Counted from the first letter of the stretch, positions 15,606 to 27,009 are shown. The stretch: DNA of 60,491 bases from Cytophaga sp. FL35 (GCF_014349235.1 NZ_JACSOH010000025.1:1-60491), one strand, 5' to 3'. Translations and numbers: made by a program. The notes: generated by a model from the sequence alone, not told the origin.

Positions 15606-18284
15606 TTAAAAGGAAAATGCCAATTGTGTATAGTAATAGGCTCCGCCAAAACCCATTTGAACGGCATCCCAAACACCACCGCCTTCTACCCAGTCATCTT
15701 GCGGACTTGGATATTCATTGAATAAGTTATTGGCCCCAATTTGCAATTTTACATCTTCGCAAATTTGATAGCCTAAAACTAAATCGGTGACCACTTTAGG
15801 TGTATAGCTGTCCGTGGCTGCGGCAATTTTGTTTGCCAGACTTCCGTAATCAGCAGTAGGTTCCAACATTTGAAAATCCAGAAGCTCAATGCTACTAAAT
15901 CTTGTAAAGGCAAGGCCTGCATCAAATTTATTGTGGGAGTAATTTAAATTGAGCGCTAACTTACTTTCAGGAGCAGAAGCTAATAAGAAAGCCTTGTCCC
16001 TTTCTCCAAAAAACGTTTCAGCATCCAAATTGCCATTATTCACACTTGTAATATCCATATTGTTTAAGTTGCCGGTGAAAGTGGCCGACAAGTTTCCGTT
16101 TTCCAATGGTTTTCTCCACGAGAGAACAATGTCCAAACCAGTAGTTTCGGTATCCACCCCGTTCACAAAAAATTGCGCTGCCGATACTCCGGGGATAGCT
16201 GTGGTATCAAAGTTTCCTGTGAGTACAATTCGGTCTTTTACATTGATGTAGTAACCATCCACTGTCGCGGTAAAGTTTCCGAAAGTACCTGTAAAACCTA
16301 AACCGGCATTCACGGCTTTTTCCTCGTTTAGCTGGTCGATTCCAAAAGAGGCCGTGACGGGACTGTTATTTGGGCTCAACAACTGGTCAATGGCATCGCC
16401 CCCAATAAAATTGGTGAACCGCAAATTATAATAAATCTGGGCTAGGGAAGGAGCTCTGAATCCTGTGCTGACAGAACCTCTAATGTTTATATTCTCCGAA
16501 GCCTTTAACCTAGCGGCCAATTTACCGTTAAGGGTACTGCCAAAATCGCTATAATTTTCAAACCTTGCCGCGGCGCTCAGCAAAAAAGCCTCGCTTAGGT
16601 CAAATTCGCCATCGGCATATAATGAAAAATTACTTCTGCTTCGGTCTACCTCGTTTGCCGGTCCATATCCCGGGAAGCCTTGGGAGCCTCCTGGTCTTGG
16701 TACTTCTTCGCCATCAATTAGAATTGTTGGCTGGGTTTGATTGGCGGGATCCGTGATTATAATTCCGTTTTCATCAAAGGTTCCATATGAACCAGGTTCC
16801 CCAGAAAAAATGATAAAGTTTTCGGTGCGATATTCGGCACCAAAAGCAAGGTTCATTCCCTCCAAAACATCATCATAGTATTTAGAGAAATCTAGATTTA
16901 CGGTATTTTGGCTCAAGCTATGTCCACCCGCATCGAAATCGGTTGGCGAGGCTTCTTCCAAGGAAGCATTTAAGGTTCCTTTGATATAATAATGAAAGTT
17001 GTTCTTTCCGTAGGTGTTACTAACATCTAATTTCCAACCATTATCAAGTTCTGTTCTTAAACCGGCAGAAATAGAGTTGTCTATGATATTGGAAGTAATC
17101 CGTGGGTTGAATCCATCAGGATAAATGGCAGTTACCACGCGCTCACCACCATTTCTGGTGAAGGCATAGGCGTCTGTATCCCTAAAATTTCTACCACCAA
17201 AGGCGTAGATTTCCGTGTTGTCGGATACGGAATAAGCCCCATTGACCATAAAATTAAATCCTTGAATGGCGGCCTCCCCAAAACCCCTTCTAAAATCGAA
17301 TCCCGGGCGTAAGGTTTTGTTTTTGTTGATGTATTCAGTAGTGAAGTTTAGATAACCGTTTTCCCCTAATCCTGCGCCGTAATTGATAGCCGCCTTTACG
17401 GAGCCGCCGTCAAAATTCTGGTCGTCGCCTATCTGGTTCCCGTCAACGTCGGTATCCAGTCTATTACCCTCTGTGTTAGGAAAACCCTCGGGAAAATCAC
17501 CCTGAGCATTGGCGTTGTAGGCTCCGTAGCTGATATTTCCGGTTACGCCATCGGTCTTGTCCTTTAAAACAATATTGATGACACCGGCAATGGCATCGGA
17601 ACCGTATTGAGCTGCTGCCCCGTCCCTAAGAATTTCAATTCGCTTAATGGCCGCTACGGGGATGGTATTTAAATCTGTACCGGTATTGCCACGTCCTTTG
17701 GTTCCAAAAATATTAATCAAGGAGGATTGGTGTCTTCTTTTCCCGTTGACCAATACCAAGGTTTGATCGGGCCCCAGTCCTCTTAGGGTAGCAGGGGTGA
17801 TATGGTCGGCCCCATCTGATCCGGACTGCTTATTGGCGTTGAAAGAGGGAGCGGCATATTGCAATAGCTCGTTCACTTCGATTTTCCCACTCTGTGTAGC
17901 CACCTCCGCAATATCTATGACATCCACTGGTACGGCTGTATCGGTAGAGGTTCGTTTGGGGCTTCTGGAGCCAACAAGCATAACTTCATCCAGCAAAACG
18001 CCTTCGGACATGCTTAGATTGATAACGGTTTTTCCCTCTGTACTTAGTTCTTCGGTATTAAATCCAATATAACTGAAAACTAAAATGGCATCACCGTCAA
18101 TTTCTAAAGAATAATTTCCATCAAAATCGGTGACAGTACCGTTGGTGGAGCCCTTTTCTAAAATGTTCACACCGGGCAGTGGTGCGCCCTCGGAGTCGGT
18201 TACCGTTCCGGTAATCGTATTTTGAGCAATGCTAAAAGAGGTTAAAAGCAATGCGCAAATGGTTAAAAATAGTTGTGTTCTCAT
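15606..18284 (-). CDS. TonB-dependent outer membrane receptor
   Basis: The 892-residue protein starts with a signal peptide (cleavage about SIA-Q21). A carboxypeptidase-regulatory-like domain follows (about 22-105; ITGTVTDSEGAPLPGVNI), then a plug domain (GLGPDQTLVLVNGKRRHQSSL; RIEILRDGAAAQYGSDAIAGVINIV) and a long beta-barrel ending in an aromatic strand (YYTQLAFSF). No SusD-like partner is next to it, so it is not a typical glycan locus. The barrel resembles receptors for siderophores, vitamins or unknown small compounds; the substrate cannot be told. It is a monocistronic gene between terminator 15558-15585 and the ychF promoter region. Confidence 0.94.
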   Translation of the reverse strand: MRTQLFLTICALLLTSFSIAQNTITGTVTDSEGAPLPGVNILEKGSTNGTVTDFDGNYSLEIDGDAILVFSYIGFNTEELSTEGKTVINLSMSEGVLLDEVMLVGSRSPKRTSTDTAVPVDVIDIAEVATQSGKIEVNELLQYAAPSFNANKQSGSDGADHITPATLRGLGPDQTLVLVNGKRRHQSSLINIFGTKGRGNTGTDLNTIPVAAIKRIEILRDGAAAQYGSDAIAGVINIVLKDKTDGVTGNISYGAYNANAQGDFPEGFPNTEGNRLDTDVDGNQIGDDQNFDGGSVKAAINYGAGLGENGYLNFTTEYINKNKTLRPGFDFRRGFGEAAIQGFNFMVNGAYSVSDNTEIYAFGGRNFRDTDAYAFTRNGGERVVTAIYPDGFNPRITSNIIDNSISAGLRTELDNGWKLDVSNTYGKNNFHYYIKGTLNASLEEASPTDFDAGGHSLSQNTVNLDFSKYYDDVLEGMNLAFGAEYRTENFIIFSGEPGSYGTFDENGIIITDPANQTQPTILIDGEEVPRPGGSQGFPGYGPANEVDRSRSNFSLYADGEFDLSEAFLLSAAARFENYSDFGSTLNGKLAARLKASENINIRGSVSTGFRAPSLAQIYYNLRFTNFIGGDAIDQLLSPNNSPVTASFGIDQLNEEKAVNAGLGFTGTFGNFTATVDGYYINVKDRIVLTGNFDTTAIPGVSAAQFFVNGVDTETTGLDIVLSWRKPLENGNLSATFTGNLNNMDITSVNNGNLDAETFFGERDKAFLLASAPESKLALNLNYSHNKFDAGLAFTRFSSIELLDFQMLEPTADYGSLANKIAAATDSYTPKVVTDLVLGYQICEDVKLQIGANNLFNEYPSPQDDWVEGGGVWDAVQMGFGGAYYYTQLAFSF

Positions 18285-18342
18285 AGTTTTAATGTTAGGA
18301 GTTCTTTAACTAAAGTAATACTAATAGTGTTAAAACAAAGCA

Positions 18343-18375
18343 TTGAGATTTTAAAACTTTTAAACACTATCTTTG
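18343..18375 (+). promoter_or_regulatory. Predicted promoter of ychF
   Basis: TTG at 18343-18345 and TATCTTTG at 18368-18375, 22 bases apart, match the Bacteroidota consensus. They lie 35 bases before the ychF start. Confidence 0.6.
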
Positions 18376-18409
18376 CGCCCGAATTAAAAAACATCCCTAA
18401 TAAACCGTT

Positions 18410-19504
18410 ATGAAAGCAGGTATCGTAGGATTGCCAAATGTGGGCAAATCGACTCTTTTCAATTGTCTTTCCAATGCTAAAGCACAGAGCGCCAATTTCC
18501 CATTTTGTACTATTGAACCCAATATAGGCGTGGTAAACGTACCAGATTCCCGTTTGGAGAAGTTGGAATCCTTGGTAAACCCGGAAAGGGTCATTCCCGC
18601 AACGGTAGAAATCGTTGATATTGCCGGTTTGGTAAAAGGAGCCAGTAAAGGTGAAGGATTGGGAAACCAATTTCTTGGAAATATTAGGGAAACCGATGCC
18701 ATTATTCATGTATTGCGCTGCTTTGATAACGATAACATTGTGCATGTAGATGGTTCCGTTAATCCTATCAGAGATAAGGAAACCATAGATATGGAGCTTC
18801 AGTTAAAAGATTTAGAGACTGTAGAGAAAAAGCTCGATAAGGTAAAACGCGCTGCAAAGACCGGCAACAAGGAAGCTCAAAAAGAGGAATCCGTCTTATT
18901 AAAGCTAAAAGATGCACTGGAGAGCGGTGTTTCGGTTAGAGCTGTTGATATTGAAAAGGAACTGCGTTTGGAATATGTAAAGCCATTACAGTTTATTACG
19001 GACAAGCCCGTTATGTACGTTTGTAATGTGGACGAAGGTGCTGCTGCCACCGGAAATGCTTATGTTGAAGAGGTGAAAAATGCCGTAGCAAATGAAAATG
19101 CGGAAGTAGTGGTCTTGGCCGTAGGTACGGAAGCCGACATTACGGAGCTAGAGTCTTACGAAGAGCGCCAAATGTTTTTAGAGGATTTAGGATTGGAAGA
19201 GCCGGGTTCCGCGAAATTAATACGAGGGGCGTACAAATTACTTGACTTGGAAACCTATTTTACGGCCGGAGAGAAGGAAGTTAGGGCTTGGACCATTCCC
19301 GTTGGTGCTACGGCACCACAGGCGGCCGGTGTTATCCATACAGATTTTGAGAAGGGTTTTATTCGTGCTGAAGTCATTGCCTATAATGACTATGTAGCTC
19401 TAGGAAGTGAGGCCAAGGTAAAAGAAGCCGGAAAAATGCGAGTAGAAGGTAAGGAGTATATTGTAAAAGACGGTGATGTGATGCATTTTCGTTTTAATGT
19501 CTAA
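18410..19504 (+). CDS. ychF: Redox-regulated ATPase YchF
   Basis: YchF (OLA1) is an Obg-related P-loop protein that prefers ATP over GTP and associates with ribosomes and stress responses. The 364-residue protein has the G1 motif GLPNVGKS (7-14), the G3-like [20 protein letters not shown], a coiled-coil helical insertion (about 130-180) and a C-terminal TGS-like domain ([32 protein letters not shown]). It is complete and appears to be transcribed alone, converging on cbpM. Confidence 0.96.
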   Translation: MKAGIVGLPNVGKSTLFNCLSNAKAQSANFPFCTIEPNIGVVNVPDSRLEKLESLVNPERVIPATVEIVDIAGLVKGASKGEGLGNQFLGNIRETDAIIHVLRCFDNDNIVHVDGSVNPIRDKETIDMELQLKDLETVEKKLDKVKRAAKTGNKEAQKEESVLLKLKDALESGVSVRAVDIEKELRLEYVKPLQFITDKPVMYVCNVDEGAAATGNAYVEEVKNAVANENAEVVVLAVGTEADITELESYEERQMFLEDLGLEEPGSAKLIRGAYKLLDLETYFTAGEKEVRAWTIPVGATAPQAAGVIHTDFEKGFIRAEVIAYNDYVALGSEAKVKEAGKMRVEGKEYIVKDGDVMHFRFNV

Positions 19505-19512
19505 CTTTCTGG

Positions 19513-19803
19513 TTATTCATAAATTCTAAGTCTGTTTCTCAGGTTTTTTAGCTCTTTTTCCATTTGCTGCATTCGTTGCATCATATGGGTAAGTGCGTCT
19601 ATGCCCTCTAAATTGATTCCCAATTCGTTATGCATTCGATTTAGCTTTTCTATATGGGGAATGTCATCCGTAAACAGATAAACCTCGGTCTCTATAGATT
19701 TGCACTCTATGAGACCAAATTCCCATAAGGAATCTATAAAGGAATGGGGTGTATTTGTCTTTTCGCAATAATGCCTTACTAAAATATAATTCTCGTCTAT
19801 CAT
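19513..19803 (-). CDS. cbpM: Chaperone modulator CbpM-like
   Basis: This 96-residue protein has an N-terminal MerR-like helical region (ILVRHYCEKTNTPHSFIDSLWEFGLI) and a C-terminal coiled coil (QRMQQMEKELKNLRNRLRIY). It begins at the last base of the CbpA-like gene. CbpM proteins bind the J domain of CbpA and restrain its co-chaperone activity. Position and pattern together make the assignment good, although the sequence is only distantly like the E. coli protein. Confidence 0.85.
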   Translation of the reverse strand: MIDENYILVRHYCEKTNTPHSFIDSLWEFGLIECKSIETEVYLFTDDIPHIEKLNRMHNELGINLEGIDALTHMMQRMQQMEKELKNLRNRLRIYE

Positions 19804-20708
19804 TACTCTCTAATTTTAGCTAGTTCCTTTAAAAGCTCTTTTTCTCTTTCACTCAACTTCTGGGGCATTTTTACTTTGTAGGTCACATACAAATCACCAA
19901 ACTCACCTTCTTTTTTATATTTGGGCATACCCTTACCACTAAGTTTGATTCTTTGGTCATTTTGGGTTTCTGGTTTTATCTTCAGTTTCACCTTTCCGGT
20001 CAACGTACTTATTTCCAAATCACCTCCCAGCAATGCCTTATAGAGACCAATTTCTTCTGTTTTGTATAAATCGTTGCCCACTCTTTGAAACTGTGTATTG
20101 TTTAGTACTTCAAAAGTAAGGTACAAATCGCCCTTTGGACCATCATTTCTACCTTCACCACCATAACCTTTAATCTTTATAGTTTGTCCATCTTCTACTC
20201 CAGCCGGAATGGTAATTCTTATTTTCTTTGACCCAAGATCAATTGTTTGTTTTTGGGTCGATAGGACATCTGTCAAGTTCAACCGAAGCGTTGCGTTATA
20301 ATCTTGACCTTTAAACTGATACCTGTTTCTATCACTAGTTCTACTATAACCGCTACCACCGAACATAGATTCAAAAAAGTCCGAAAAATCACTTTCAGAA
20401 TACTGCTCGCCTCCGTAAGTGTTTTGCCCGGAATAATCCCTTGCATTAGATTGATTTCTTTTGGCCTCCTCAAAGGCGTCGGCATGTTGCCAGTCCTTGC
20501 CGTATTTATCATATTTTTTTCGTTTCTCAGGGTCGCTCAAGACCTCATTGGCCTCATTGATCTGCTGAAATTTATGTTGGGCTTCCTTGTTGTCGGGATT
20601 TAGATCCGGATGGTATTTGCGGGCTAGTTTTCTATATGCCTTTTTTATCTCGGCCTCTGAGGCATTTTCGGCAATTCCCAATATTTTATAGTAATCTATA
20701 AATTCCAT
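19803..20708 (-). CDS. cbpA: CbpA-type DnaJ co-chaperone
   Basis: The 301-residue protein has a J domain (about 1-70) with the essential HPD at 33-35. A Gly/Ser-rich linker (about 80-120) and two C-terminal substrate-binding beta domains follow ([44 protein letters not shown]). It lacks the cysteine-rich zinc region of true DnaJ, as is typical of CbpA/DnaJ class II. It would stimulate DnaK. The modulator gene follows directly and overlaps by one base. Confidence 0.93.
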   Translation of the reverse strand: MEFIDYYKILGIAENASEAEIKKAYRKLARKYHPDLNPDNKEAQHKFQQINEANEVLSDPEKRKKYDKYGKDWQHADAFEEAKRNQSNARDYSGQNTYGGEQYSESDFSDFFESMFGGSGYSRTSDRNRYQFKGQDYNATLRLNLTDVLSTQKQTIDLGSKKIRITIPAGVEDGQTIKIKGYGGEGRNDGPKGDLYLTFEVLNNTQFQRVGNDLYKTEEIGLYKALLGGDLEISTLTGKVKLKIKPETQNDQRIKLSGKGMPKYKKEGEFGDLYVTYKVKMPQKLSEREKELLKELAKIRE

Positions 20709-20930
20709 TTTCTTTTTCTAAATATGGATAAAAGATAGTAAGATATTCTTTTGAAATCCACTTAAATAGGTGCTTTAAAACGTTCATTTTTGGCTGTAAG
20801 AGGAGTCTTAAAGTACCGTTTATATCAACAAAGGCGCTTTTTTTATTGTTAATTACTTTAACGGTTTAGGGTTTTATCTTTTTAATAGTCGTATTATCTT
20901 TAGCGGTACTATTGACCCAAACCCCGCATT

Positions 20931-22793
20931 ATGTCCGACAATTCACAATATACCGAAGACAATATACGATCGTTAGACTGGAAAGAGCATATTAGGCTTC
21001 GTCCGGGTATGTATATTGGTAAGTTAGGTGATGGTTCTTCCGCAGATGACGGCATCTATATCCTTTTAAAAGAGACCATTGACAATTGTATTGATGAATT
21101 TGTTATGGGCGCCGGTAAGACCATTGAGATTTCCGTACAGGGTAATAGGGTCATAGTACGTGATTATGGTAGGGGTATTCCTTTGGGGAAAGTCGTTGAC
21201 GTAGTTTCCAAAATGAATACCGGAGGTAAATATGATACAAGAGCGTTTAAAAAATCGGTAGGACTAAACGGGGTTGGTACCAAAGCGGTGAATGCCTTGT
21301 CCAGTTATTTTAGGGTGGAGAGTACCAGGGATGGGAAATCAAAGGCGGCAGAATTTGAAATTGGAGAGCTCACCAATGAAGAATATCTGGAAGAAACCAC
21401 CCGAAGAAGAGGCACCAAAGTTACTTTTATTCCAGATGAAACCATCTTTAAAAAATACAAATATCGCAACGAGTATATTGAGCGGATGCTCAAAAACTAC
21501 GTTTATCTCAATCCGGGGCTGACCATTGTTTTTAACGGCGAAAAATTCTATTCGGAAAACGGACTTAAAGATTTGCTGGAAGACAATAACAATGCAGAAA
21601 ATCTTCTGTACCCTGTCATTCATTTAAAAGGGAATGATATTGAAGTGGCCATGACCCATAGCAAAACGCAATATAGCGAGGAATACCACTCCTTTGTTAA
21701 TGGCCAGCACACCACACAGGGAGGAACGCACCAAGCGGCGTTCAGGGAGGCCGTCGTAAAAACGGTGAGGGATTTTTATGGTAAAAACTACGATGCTTCC
21801 GATATTAGAAAATCAATCATCAGTGCTATTTCCATTAAGGTAATGGAACCTGTTTTTGAAAGTCAGACCAAAACAAAATTGGGTTCTACGGATATGGGCG
21901 GAGATTTACCGACGGTAAGAACCTACATCAATGATTTTATTGGGAAATATTTAGATAATTACCTGCATAAAAATCCGGAAACGGCAGAAAAGTTACAACG
22001 TAAAATAATTTTGGCCGAAAAAGAGCGCAAAGAGCTTTCGGGAATTAGAAAATTGGCGCGAGACCGTGCCAAAAAGGCAAATCTGCACAATAAAAAACTT
22101 CGTGATTGCAGGGTGCATCTTGGAGACATGAAAGATGATCGTCGCTTAGATAGTACGCTCTTTATCACTGAGGGGGATTCCGCTTCCGGCTCCATTACAA
22201 AATCAAGGGATGTAAATACCCAGGCAGTCTTTAGTTTGCGTGGTAAGCCATTGAATTCTTTTGGGATGAGCAAAAAAATTGTTTACGAGAACGAGGAATT
22301 CAACTTGTTGCAGGCAGCCTTGAATATTGAGGAGTCTATGGAAGATTTGCGATATAATAATATTGTAATTGCTACGGATGCCGATGTAGATGGAATGCAC
22401 ATTCGCTTACTTCTCATTACGTTTTTCCTACAGTTTTTCCCTGAATTGATTAAGGAAGGACATTTGTTTATTTTACAAACTCCTCTTTTCAGGGTAAGAA
22501 ATAAAAAGGAAACTATCTATTGTTACAGTGACGAGGAGCGAAGAAACGCTATAGATAAGTTGAGAGGAAAACCTGAAATTACCAGATTTAAGGGATTGGG
22601 TGAAATCTCTCCGGATGAATTCAAGCACTTCATTGGTGATGATATCCGTTTAGAGCCGGTAATGTTGGATAAAGCCATGTCAATTGAAGAGTTACTGCGG
22701 TTCTACATGGGTAAAAATACTCCGGACCGTCAGGAATTTATTATTGAAAACCTTAAGGTAGAAGTTGACCTAGTTGAAGAAAACCAATTATAA
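20931..22793 (+). CDS. parE: DNA topoisomerase IV subunit B
   Basis: This 620-residue type IIA topoisomerase ATPase subunit begins with the GHKL domain (RLRPGMYIG near 22-30; [11 protein letters not shown] with the catalytic region at 48-57; [10 protein letters not shown]). The transducer domain and the TOPRIM domain follow, with EGDSASGS and the metal-binding DADVDG. Its length fits ParE rather than the larger GyrB. Together with ParC it decatenates daughter chromosomes. parC follows after 25 bases. A weak promoter-like TATCTTTA lies at 20895-20902. Confidence 0.94.
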   Translation: MSDNSQYTEDNIRSLDWKEHIRLRPGMYIGKLGDGSSADDGIYILLKETIDNCIDEFVMGAGKTIEISVQGNRVIVRDYGRGIPLGKVVDVVSKMNTGGKYDTRAFKKSVGLNGVGTKAVNALSSYFRVESTRDGKSKAAEFEIGELTNEEYLEETTRRRGTKVTFIPDETIFKKYKYRNEYIERMLKNYVYLNPGLTIVFNGEKFYSENGLKDLLEDNNNAENLLYPVIHLKGNDIEVAMTHSKTQYSEEYHSFVNGQHTTQGGTHQAAFREAVVKTVRDFYGKNYDASDIRKSIISAISIKVMEPVFESQTKTKLGSTDMGGDLPTVRTYINDFIGKYLDNYLHKNPETAEKLQRKIILAEKERKELSGIRKLARDRAKKANLHNKKLRDCRVHLGDMKDDRRLDSTLFITEGDSASGSITKSRDVNTQAVFSLRGKPLNSFGMSKKIVYENEEFNLLQAALNIEESMEDLRYNNIVIATDADVDGMHIRLLLITFFLQFFPELIKEGHLFILQTPLFRVRNKKETIYCYSDEERRNAIDKLRGKPEITRFKGLGEISPDEFKHFIGDDIRLEPVMLDKAMSIEELLRFYMGKNTPDRQEFIIENLKVEVDLVEENQL

Positions 22794-22818
22794 ACCATAG
22801 AGATACGTATTTTTCTGA

Positions 22819-25509
22819 ATGGAAGAAAATGACGATTTGAACGAATCCCAAGAGCACAATCCGTCCAATGAAGGCGGAGAAGGTTTGGGAGGTGAGCAGG
22901 AACAAAACAATGATAGTTCTGCGGAAAATATAGAGGAACAAGGTGAGGCGCTTACCCGAGTAACGGGAATGTATAAGGATTGGTTTCTTGATTATGCTTC
23001 TTACGTAATCTTAGAGCGTGCCGTACCAGCAATTGAAGATGGTTTTAAACCGGTACAGCGCCGTATCATGCACTCCTTAAGGGAATTGGATGACGGAAGG
23101 TACAATAAGGTAGCCAATGTGGTAGGGCATACCATGCAATATCACCCCCATGGTGATGCCAGTATTGCAGATGCCATGGTGCAGATAGGTCAAAAAGATC
23201 TATTGATAGATACCCAAGGAAACTGGGGCAATATTCTTACAGGGGATAGTGCCGCTGCTTCCAGGTATATTGAGGCGCGTTTATCCAAATTTGCCCTAGA
23301 AGTTGTTTTTAGCCCAAAAATTACGGAATGGCAACTCTCCTATGATGGTCGAAAAAAAGAGCCCGTTCAGTTGCCGGTAAAGTTTCCATTGTTATTGGCA
23401 CAAGGTGCGGAAGGTATAGCAGTTGGGCTTTCAACGAAAATTATGCCCCATAACTTTGTGGAGCTCATAGATGCTTCCATAAAGCATCTGCAAGGAAAAC
23501 GGTTTAAGCTTTTTCCAGATTTTCCTACGGCAGGAATTATAGACGTAAGCAATTACAATGATGGTCTTAGGGGAGGTAAGATCAGGGTACGTGCAAAAAT
23601 TTCCCAGCACAGCAAGAATACGTTGGTAATAAGTGAGATACCCTATGGAACCAACACTTCTTCTTTAATTGATTCTATTTTAAAAGCCAATGATAAAGGC
23701 AAGATTAAAATCAAAAAAATTGAGGACAATACCGCTGCTGATGTAGAGATTTTGGTGCATCTCCCAACTGGCATCTCCCCGGACAAAACCATTGATGCGC
23801 TCTACGCTTTTACGGCCTGTGAATCATCCATTTCTCCCTTGGCGTGTATCATTGAAGACAATAAACCTTTATTTATTGGAGTCTCGGAAATGTTGCGTCG
23901 TTCTACGGATGCTACGGTTGATTTGCTTAAGCAAGAATTGGAGATTCAGCTGGGTGAACTAGAAGAACAATGGCATTTTGCTTCCTTGGAGCGAATATTC
24001 ATAGAGAACCGTATTTATAGGGACATTGAAGAGCAAGAAACTTGGGAGGGCGTAATTAAGGCGATAGACGAAGGATTAAAACCCTTTACCAAGAACTTGA
24101 AAAGGGCCGTTACCGAAGACGATATTGTTAGATTAACAGAAATAAGGATAAAAAGAATATCAAAATTTGACCTTGATAAAGCTCAGGAAAACCTTGATAA
24201 TCTTGAAAAGAAGATTGCCGAAATCAAACACCATTTAGAGCATTTGGTAGATTTCGCTATTGATTATTTCCAAAATCTAAAAGAAAAATACGCGGCGGGT
24301 AGGGAGAGAAAATCAGAGATAAGGCTCTTTGAAGATATTGAGGCTACAAAAGTTGTCATACGAAACACAAAGCTTTACGTTAATAGGGAAGAAGGTTTTG
24401 TGGGCACCTCTTTAAAGCGTGACGAATATGTAACGGACTGTAGCGATATTGATGATATCATTGCTTTTACCAGAGATGGTCAAATGATGGTCTTTAAAGT
24501 AGATTCCAAAACCTTTATTGGCAAAGGAATTATTCATGTTGCCGTTTTTAAGAAAAAGGACAAGCGCACTATCTACAACATGATTTACCGTGATGGAAAA
24601 GGTGGTGCCACCTACATCAAGCGGTTTAACGTCACCAGTGTTACCCGGGATAAGATTTATGAAATGGGCCAAGGGAAACCTGGAACTTCGGTCTATTATT
24701 TTTCTGCAAACCCAAATGGCGAAGCAGAAACGGTCACCATAAACCTGCGAAATGTAGGAAGCATTAAAAAGCTTAAATGGGACGTGGATTTTGCCGATGT
24801 GCTAATTAAAGGCAGAAGTAGTAAGGGCAATATCGTTACCAAATACTCCGTAAAGCGGGTGGAGCTAAAGGAAAAAGGGCTTTCAACCTTAAAACCTCGA
24901 AAACTGTGGTTTGATGAGACGGTACAACGCCTCAACATAGATGACCGAGGAGAGTTTTTAGGAGAATTTACCAGTGATGATAGGTTATTGATCGTTACCC
25001 AAACCGGCCAAGTTAAGACTGTAATTCCAGAACTTACCCTACATTTTGAAAATGATATCATCGTTCTTGAAAAGTGGAATCCTAAAAAGCCATTATCACT
25101 AGTCTACTGGGAAGGAGAAAAAGAATTGTTCTATGTGAAACGCTTTTTGATTGACCATCCTGACAAGGAAGAAAATGTGTTAACAGACCATCCAAAATCA
25201 AGATTGGAGGTTTTCTCCACAGATTTTAGACCGGTGGTGGAGGTAGTATTTGCCAAAAAGCGTGGACAGGACAGAAAGGACAATTGGGAAGTGGATTTGG
25301 AAGAATTCATTTCCGTAAAGGGCATTACTGCCATGGGCAACCAGCTCACCAAAGAAAAAGTCTTGGAGATCAACCCTTTGGAACCCTTACCATATGAACC
25401 TCCAGAGCCTCCAAAAACAGAGGAAATTGAGGTAATTGATGAAGAAAATGTTGGAAAAGACAAGAGTGAGGATGGAGGAGATAGACCTCAAGGAACTTTA
25501 TTCGATTAA
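22819..25509 (+). CDS. parC: DNA topoisomerase IV subunit A
   Basis: The 896-residue protein has an acidic N-terminal extension (about 1-45) and then the breakage-reunion domain. Motifs are YASYVILERAVPAIEDGFKP, QYHPHGDASI and the catalytic tyrosine Tyr150 in AAASRY. A coiled-coil gate (about 440-490) leads to a C-terminal beta-pinwheel-like region and a long acidic Glu/Pro-rich tail. It pairs with ParE just upstream. The tail and the N-terminal extension are low complexity, as in several Flavobacteria. mscL begins three bases after the stop. Confidence 0.94.
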   Translation: MEENDDLNESQEHNPSNEGGEGLGGEQEQNNDSSAENIEEQGEALTRVTGMYKDWFLDYASYVILERAVPAIEDGFKPVQRRIMHSLRELDDGRYNKVANVVGHTMQYHPHGDASIADAMVQIGQKDLLIDTQGNWGNILTGDSAAASRYIEARLSKFALEVVFSPKITEWQLSYDGRKKEPVQLPVKFPLLLAQGAEGIAVGLSTKIMPHNFVELIDASIKHLQGKRFKLFPDFPTAGIIDVSNYNDGLRGGKIRVRAKISQHSKNTLVISEIPYGTNTSSLIDSILKANDKGKIKIKKIEDNTAADVEILVHLPTGISPDKTIDALYAFTACESSISPLACIIEDNKPLFIGVSEMLRRSTDATVDLLKQELEIQLGELEEQWHFASLERIFIENRIYRDIEEQETWEGVIKAIDEGLKPFTKNLKRAVTEDDIVRLTEIRIKRISKFDLDKAQENLDNLEKKIAEIKHHLEHLVDFAIDYFQNLKEKYAAGRERKSEIRLFEDIEATKVVIRNTKLYVNREEGFVGTSLKRDEYVTDCSDIDDIIAFTRDGQMMVFKVDSKTFIGKGIIHVAVFKKKDKRTIYNMIYRDGKGGATYIKRFNVTSVTRDKIYEMGQGKPGTSVYYFSANPNGEAETVTINLRNVGSIKKLKWDVDFADVLIKGRSSKGNIVTKYSVKRVELKEKGLSTLKPRKLWFDETVQRLNIDDRGEFLGEFTSDDRLLIVTQTGQVKTVIPELTLHFENDIIVLEKWNPKKPLSLVYWEGEKELFYVKRFLIDHPDKEENVLTDHPKSRLEVFSTDFRPVVEVVFAKKRGQDRKDNWEVDLEEFISVKGITAMGNQLTKEKVLEINPLEPLPYEPPEPPKTEEIEVIDEENVGKDKSEDGGDRPQGTLFD

Positions 25510-25512
25510 TTC

Positions 25513-25944
25513 ATGAGGAACTTTTATCAGGAGTTTAAAAATTTTGCCATAAAGGGCAATATGATTGACATGGCCATTGGTATTATAATAGGTACGGCCT
25601 TTAACGAAGTCATCAATACTTTGGTGAAGAAAATTATTATGCCGCCTTTATCTTTGCTGACGGATGACGTTCAACTTTCTAACAGAAAATATGTTCTTAG
25701 AGAGGCTTCCGAAGGAGTAGAAGAAGTGGCGATCGGCTATGGCGAAATGTTTGAGGTCTTGATAGATTTTTTAATTATAGCATTTACCATTTTCGTTGTT
25801 ATAAAAGGTATTAATCGCTTTAAATCAAAATCAGAAGACCCTGAAAATAAAGAAGTTGTAACCCCCAAAAATATAGAGATTCTTTCCAATCTGGAGAGGC
25901 TGATGCAGGAACAGAATGAAATTCTAAAGTCGAAAGAAAAGTAG
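25513..25944 (+). CDS. mscL: Large-conductance mechanosensitive channel
   Basis: MscL releases solutes under hypo-osmotic shock. The 143-residue protein has the N-terminal amphipathic helix (FYQEFKNFAIKGNMIDMAIGIIIG) leading into the first pore helix, which has the GxxxG-like AIGIIIGTAF. The second membrane helix (about 85-102) and a charged C-terminal bundle helix (about 120-143) follow. The periplasmic loop between them is typical in size. It starts three bases after parC and is probably in the same transcript, which looks like chance neighbourhood rather than shared function. Confidence 0.94.
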   Translation: MRNFYQEFKNFAIKGNMIDMAIGIIIGTAFNEVINTLVKKIIMPPLSLLTDDVQLSNRKYVLREASEGVEEVAIGYGEMFEVLIDFLIIAFTIFVVIKGINRFKSKSEDPENKEVVTPKNIEILSNLERLMQEQNEILKSKEK

Positions 25945-26052
25945 TACTTTTTTAGTGTGCATCGATAAAACCTATCTTATTATCGAGCTTACCGTTATTG
26001 TTTTTGCCAATAAGTCTTTAATATCATTATCTTAGCCCGAAACACTAATTAA

Positions 26053-27009
26053 ATGGATTTTACAAACCCCCTGGTTTACGGCGTTCCTTGTTTTATCGCC
26101 TTTATACTTTTAGAATTGACATATAGCAAAACCCATGGTCATGAAGGGCTTTATGTTTGGAAAGATTTAATGGCCAGTGGGGCAATGGGTATAGGTTCGG
26201 CTATTTTGGGCCCTTTGATCAAGGTAACCGTTTTAATAGTTGTTTTTGAATTTACTTATGAGCTTTTCAATCCTATAGTAGATGGTGTTCGCACCAACAT
26301 TATGGGTTATAAATCCTTTGGGTATGCTTGGTATGTTTGGCTGCTTTGTCAATTGGCAGATGATTTTACCTATTATTGGTTCCACCGGGCCAATCATGAA
26401 ATAAGGATTTTGTGGGCGGCACATATTGTACACCATTCTTCGGACAACTTCAACTTGGGTACAGCGGTGAGAAACGGTTGGTTCACACTTCTTTATAAGC
26501 CTTTTTTCTATATGTGGATGCCGGCCATTGGATTTCCTGTAGAAATGGTAATTGTTTGTTTGGCGATAGAATCTTTATGGCAATTTCAGTTGCATTCCCA
26601 ATACGTGCCCAAAATGGGGTGGATAGAAAAAATTTTTAACACCCATACTATGCACCAGGTACATCATAGCCAGAATGTGGAATATTTGGATAAGAACCAC
26701 GGTGGATTTTTAAATATTTTCGATAAGATATTCGGAACTTGGAAAGAGTTGGATGACGATATAGAAGTGAAATTTGGTGTCATCCACGCACCAAACTCCT
26801 ACAATCCCATTGTTATATTGACCCATGAGTTTAAGGATATCTGGGCGGATGTAAAAAAAGCTAAAAAATTCTCCCACAAACTTATGTACATCTTTGGACC
26901 TCCTGGATGGAGTCCGGACGGCAGTACATTAACAGTGAAACAACAACAACGTTTATTTAGGGAGCATAAATCACAAAATCCAGAAGCAGCATTTAGTAGA
27001 CCTAATTAA
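26053..27009 (+). CDS. Sterol desaturase family protein (second paralogue)
   Basis: The 318-residue membrane protein has the fatty acid hydroxylase histidine boxes: HRANH (111-115), HIVHH (124-128) and later HTMHQVHH. Hydrophobic segments lie around 10-22, 46-70 and 92-110. It differs from the protein at 9320 in length and in the C-terminal region, so the two are separate paralogues. The di-iron centre would hydroxylate a lipid-like substrate. In sequence style it is nearer the alkylglycerol monooxygenase-like group, but that is only a guess. Confidence 0.88.
   Translation: MDFTNPLVYGVPCFIAFILLELTYSKTHGHEGLYVWKDLMASGAMGIGSAILGPLIKVTVLIVVFEFTYELFNPIVDGVRTNIMGYKSFGYAWYVWLLCQLADDFTYYWFHRANHEIRILWAAHIVHHSSDNFNLGTAVRNGWFTLLYKPFFYMWMPAIGFPVEMVIVCLAIESLWQFQLHSQYVPKMGWIEKIFNTHTMHQVHHSQNVEYLDKNHGGFLNIFDKIFGTWKELDDDIEVKFGVIHAPNSYNPIVILTHEFKDIWADVKKAKKFSHKLMYIFGPPGWSPDGSTLTVKQQQRLFREHKSQNPEAAFSRPN

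Noticed and set aside
18281-18745. A 154-codon minus-strand frame overlapping ychF
   Set aside because: It is antisense to the strongly conserved ychF start and spans the ychF promoter; no family resemblance.
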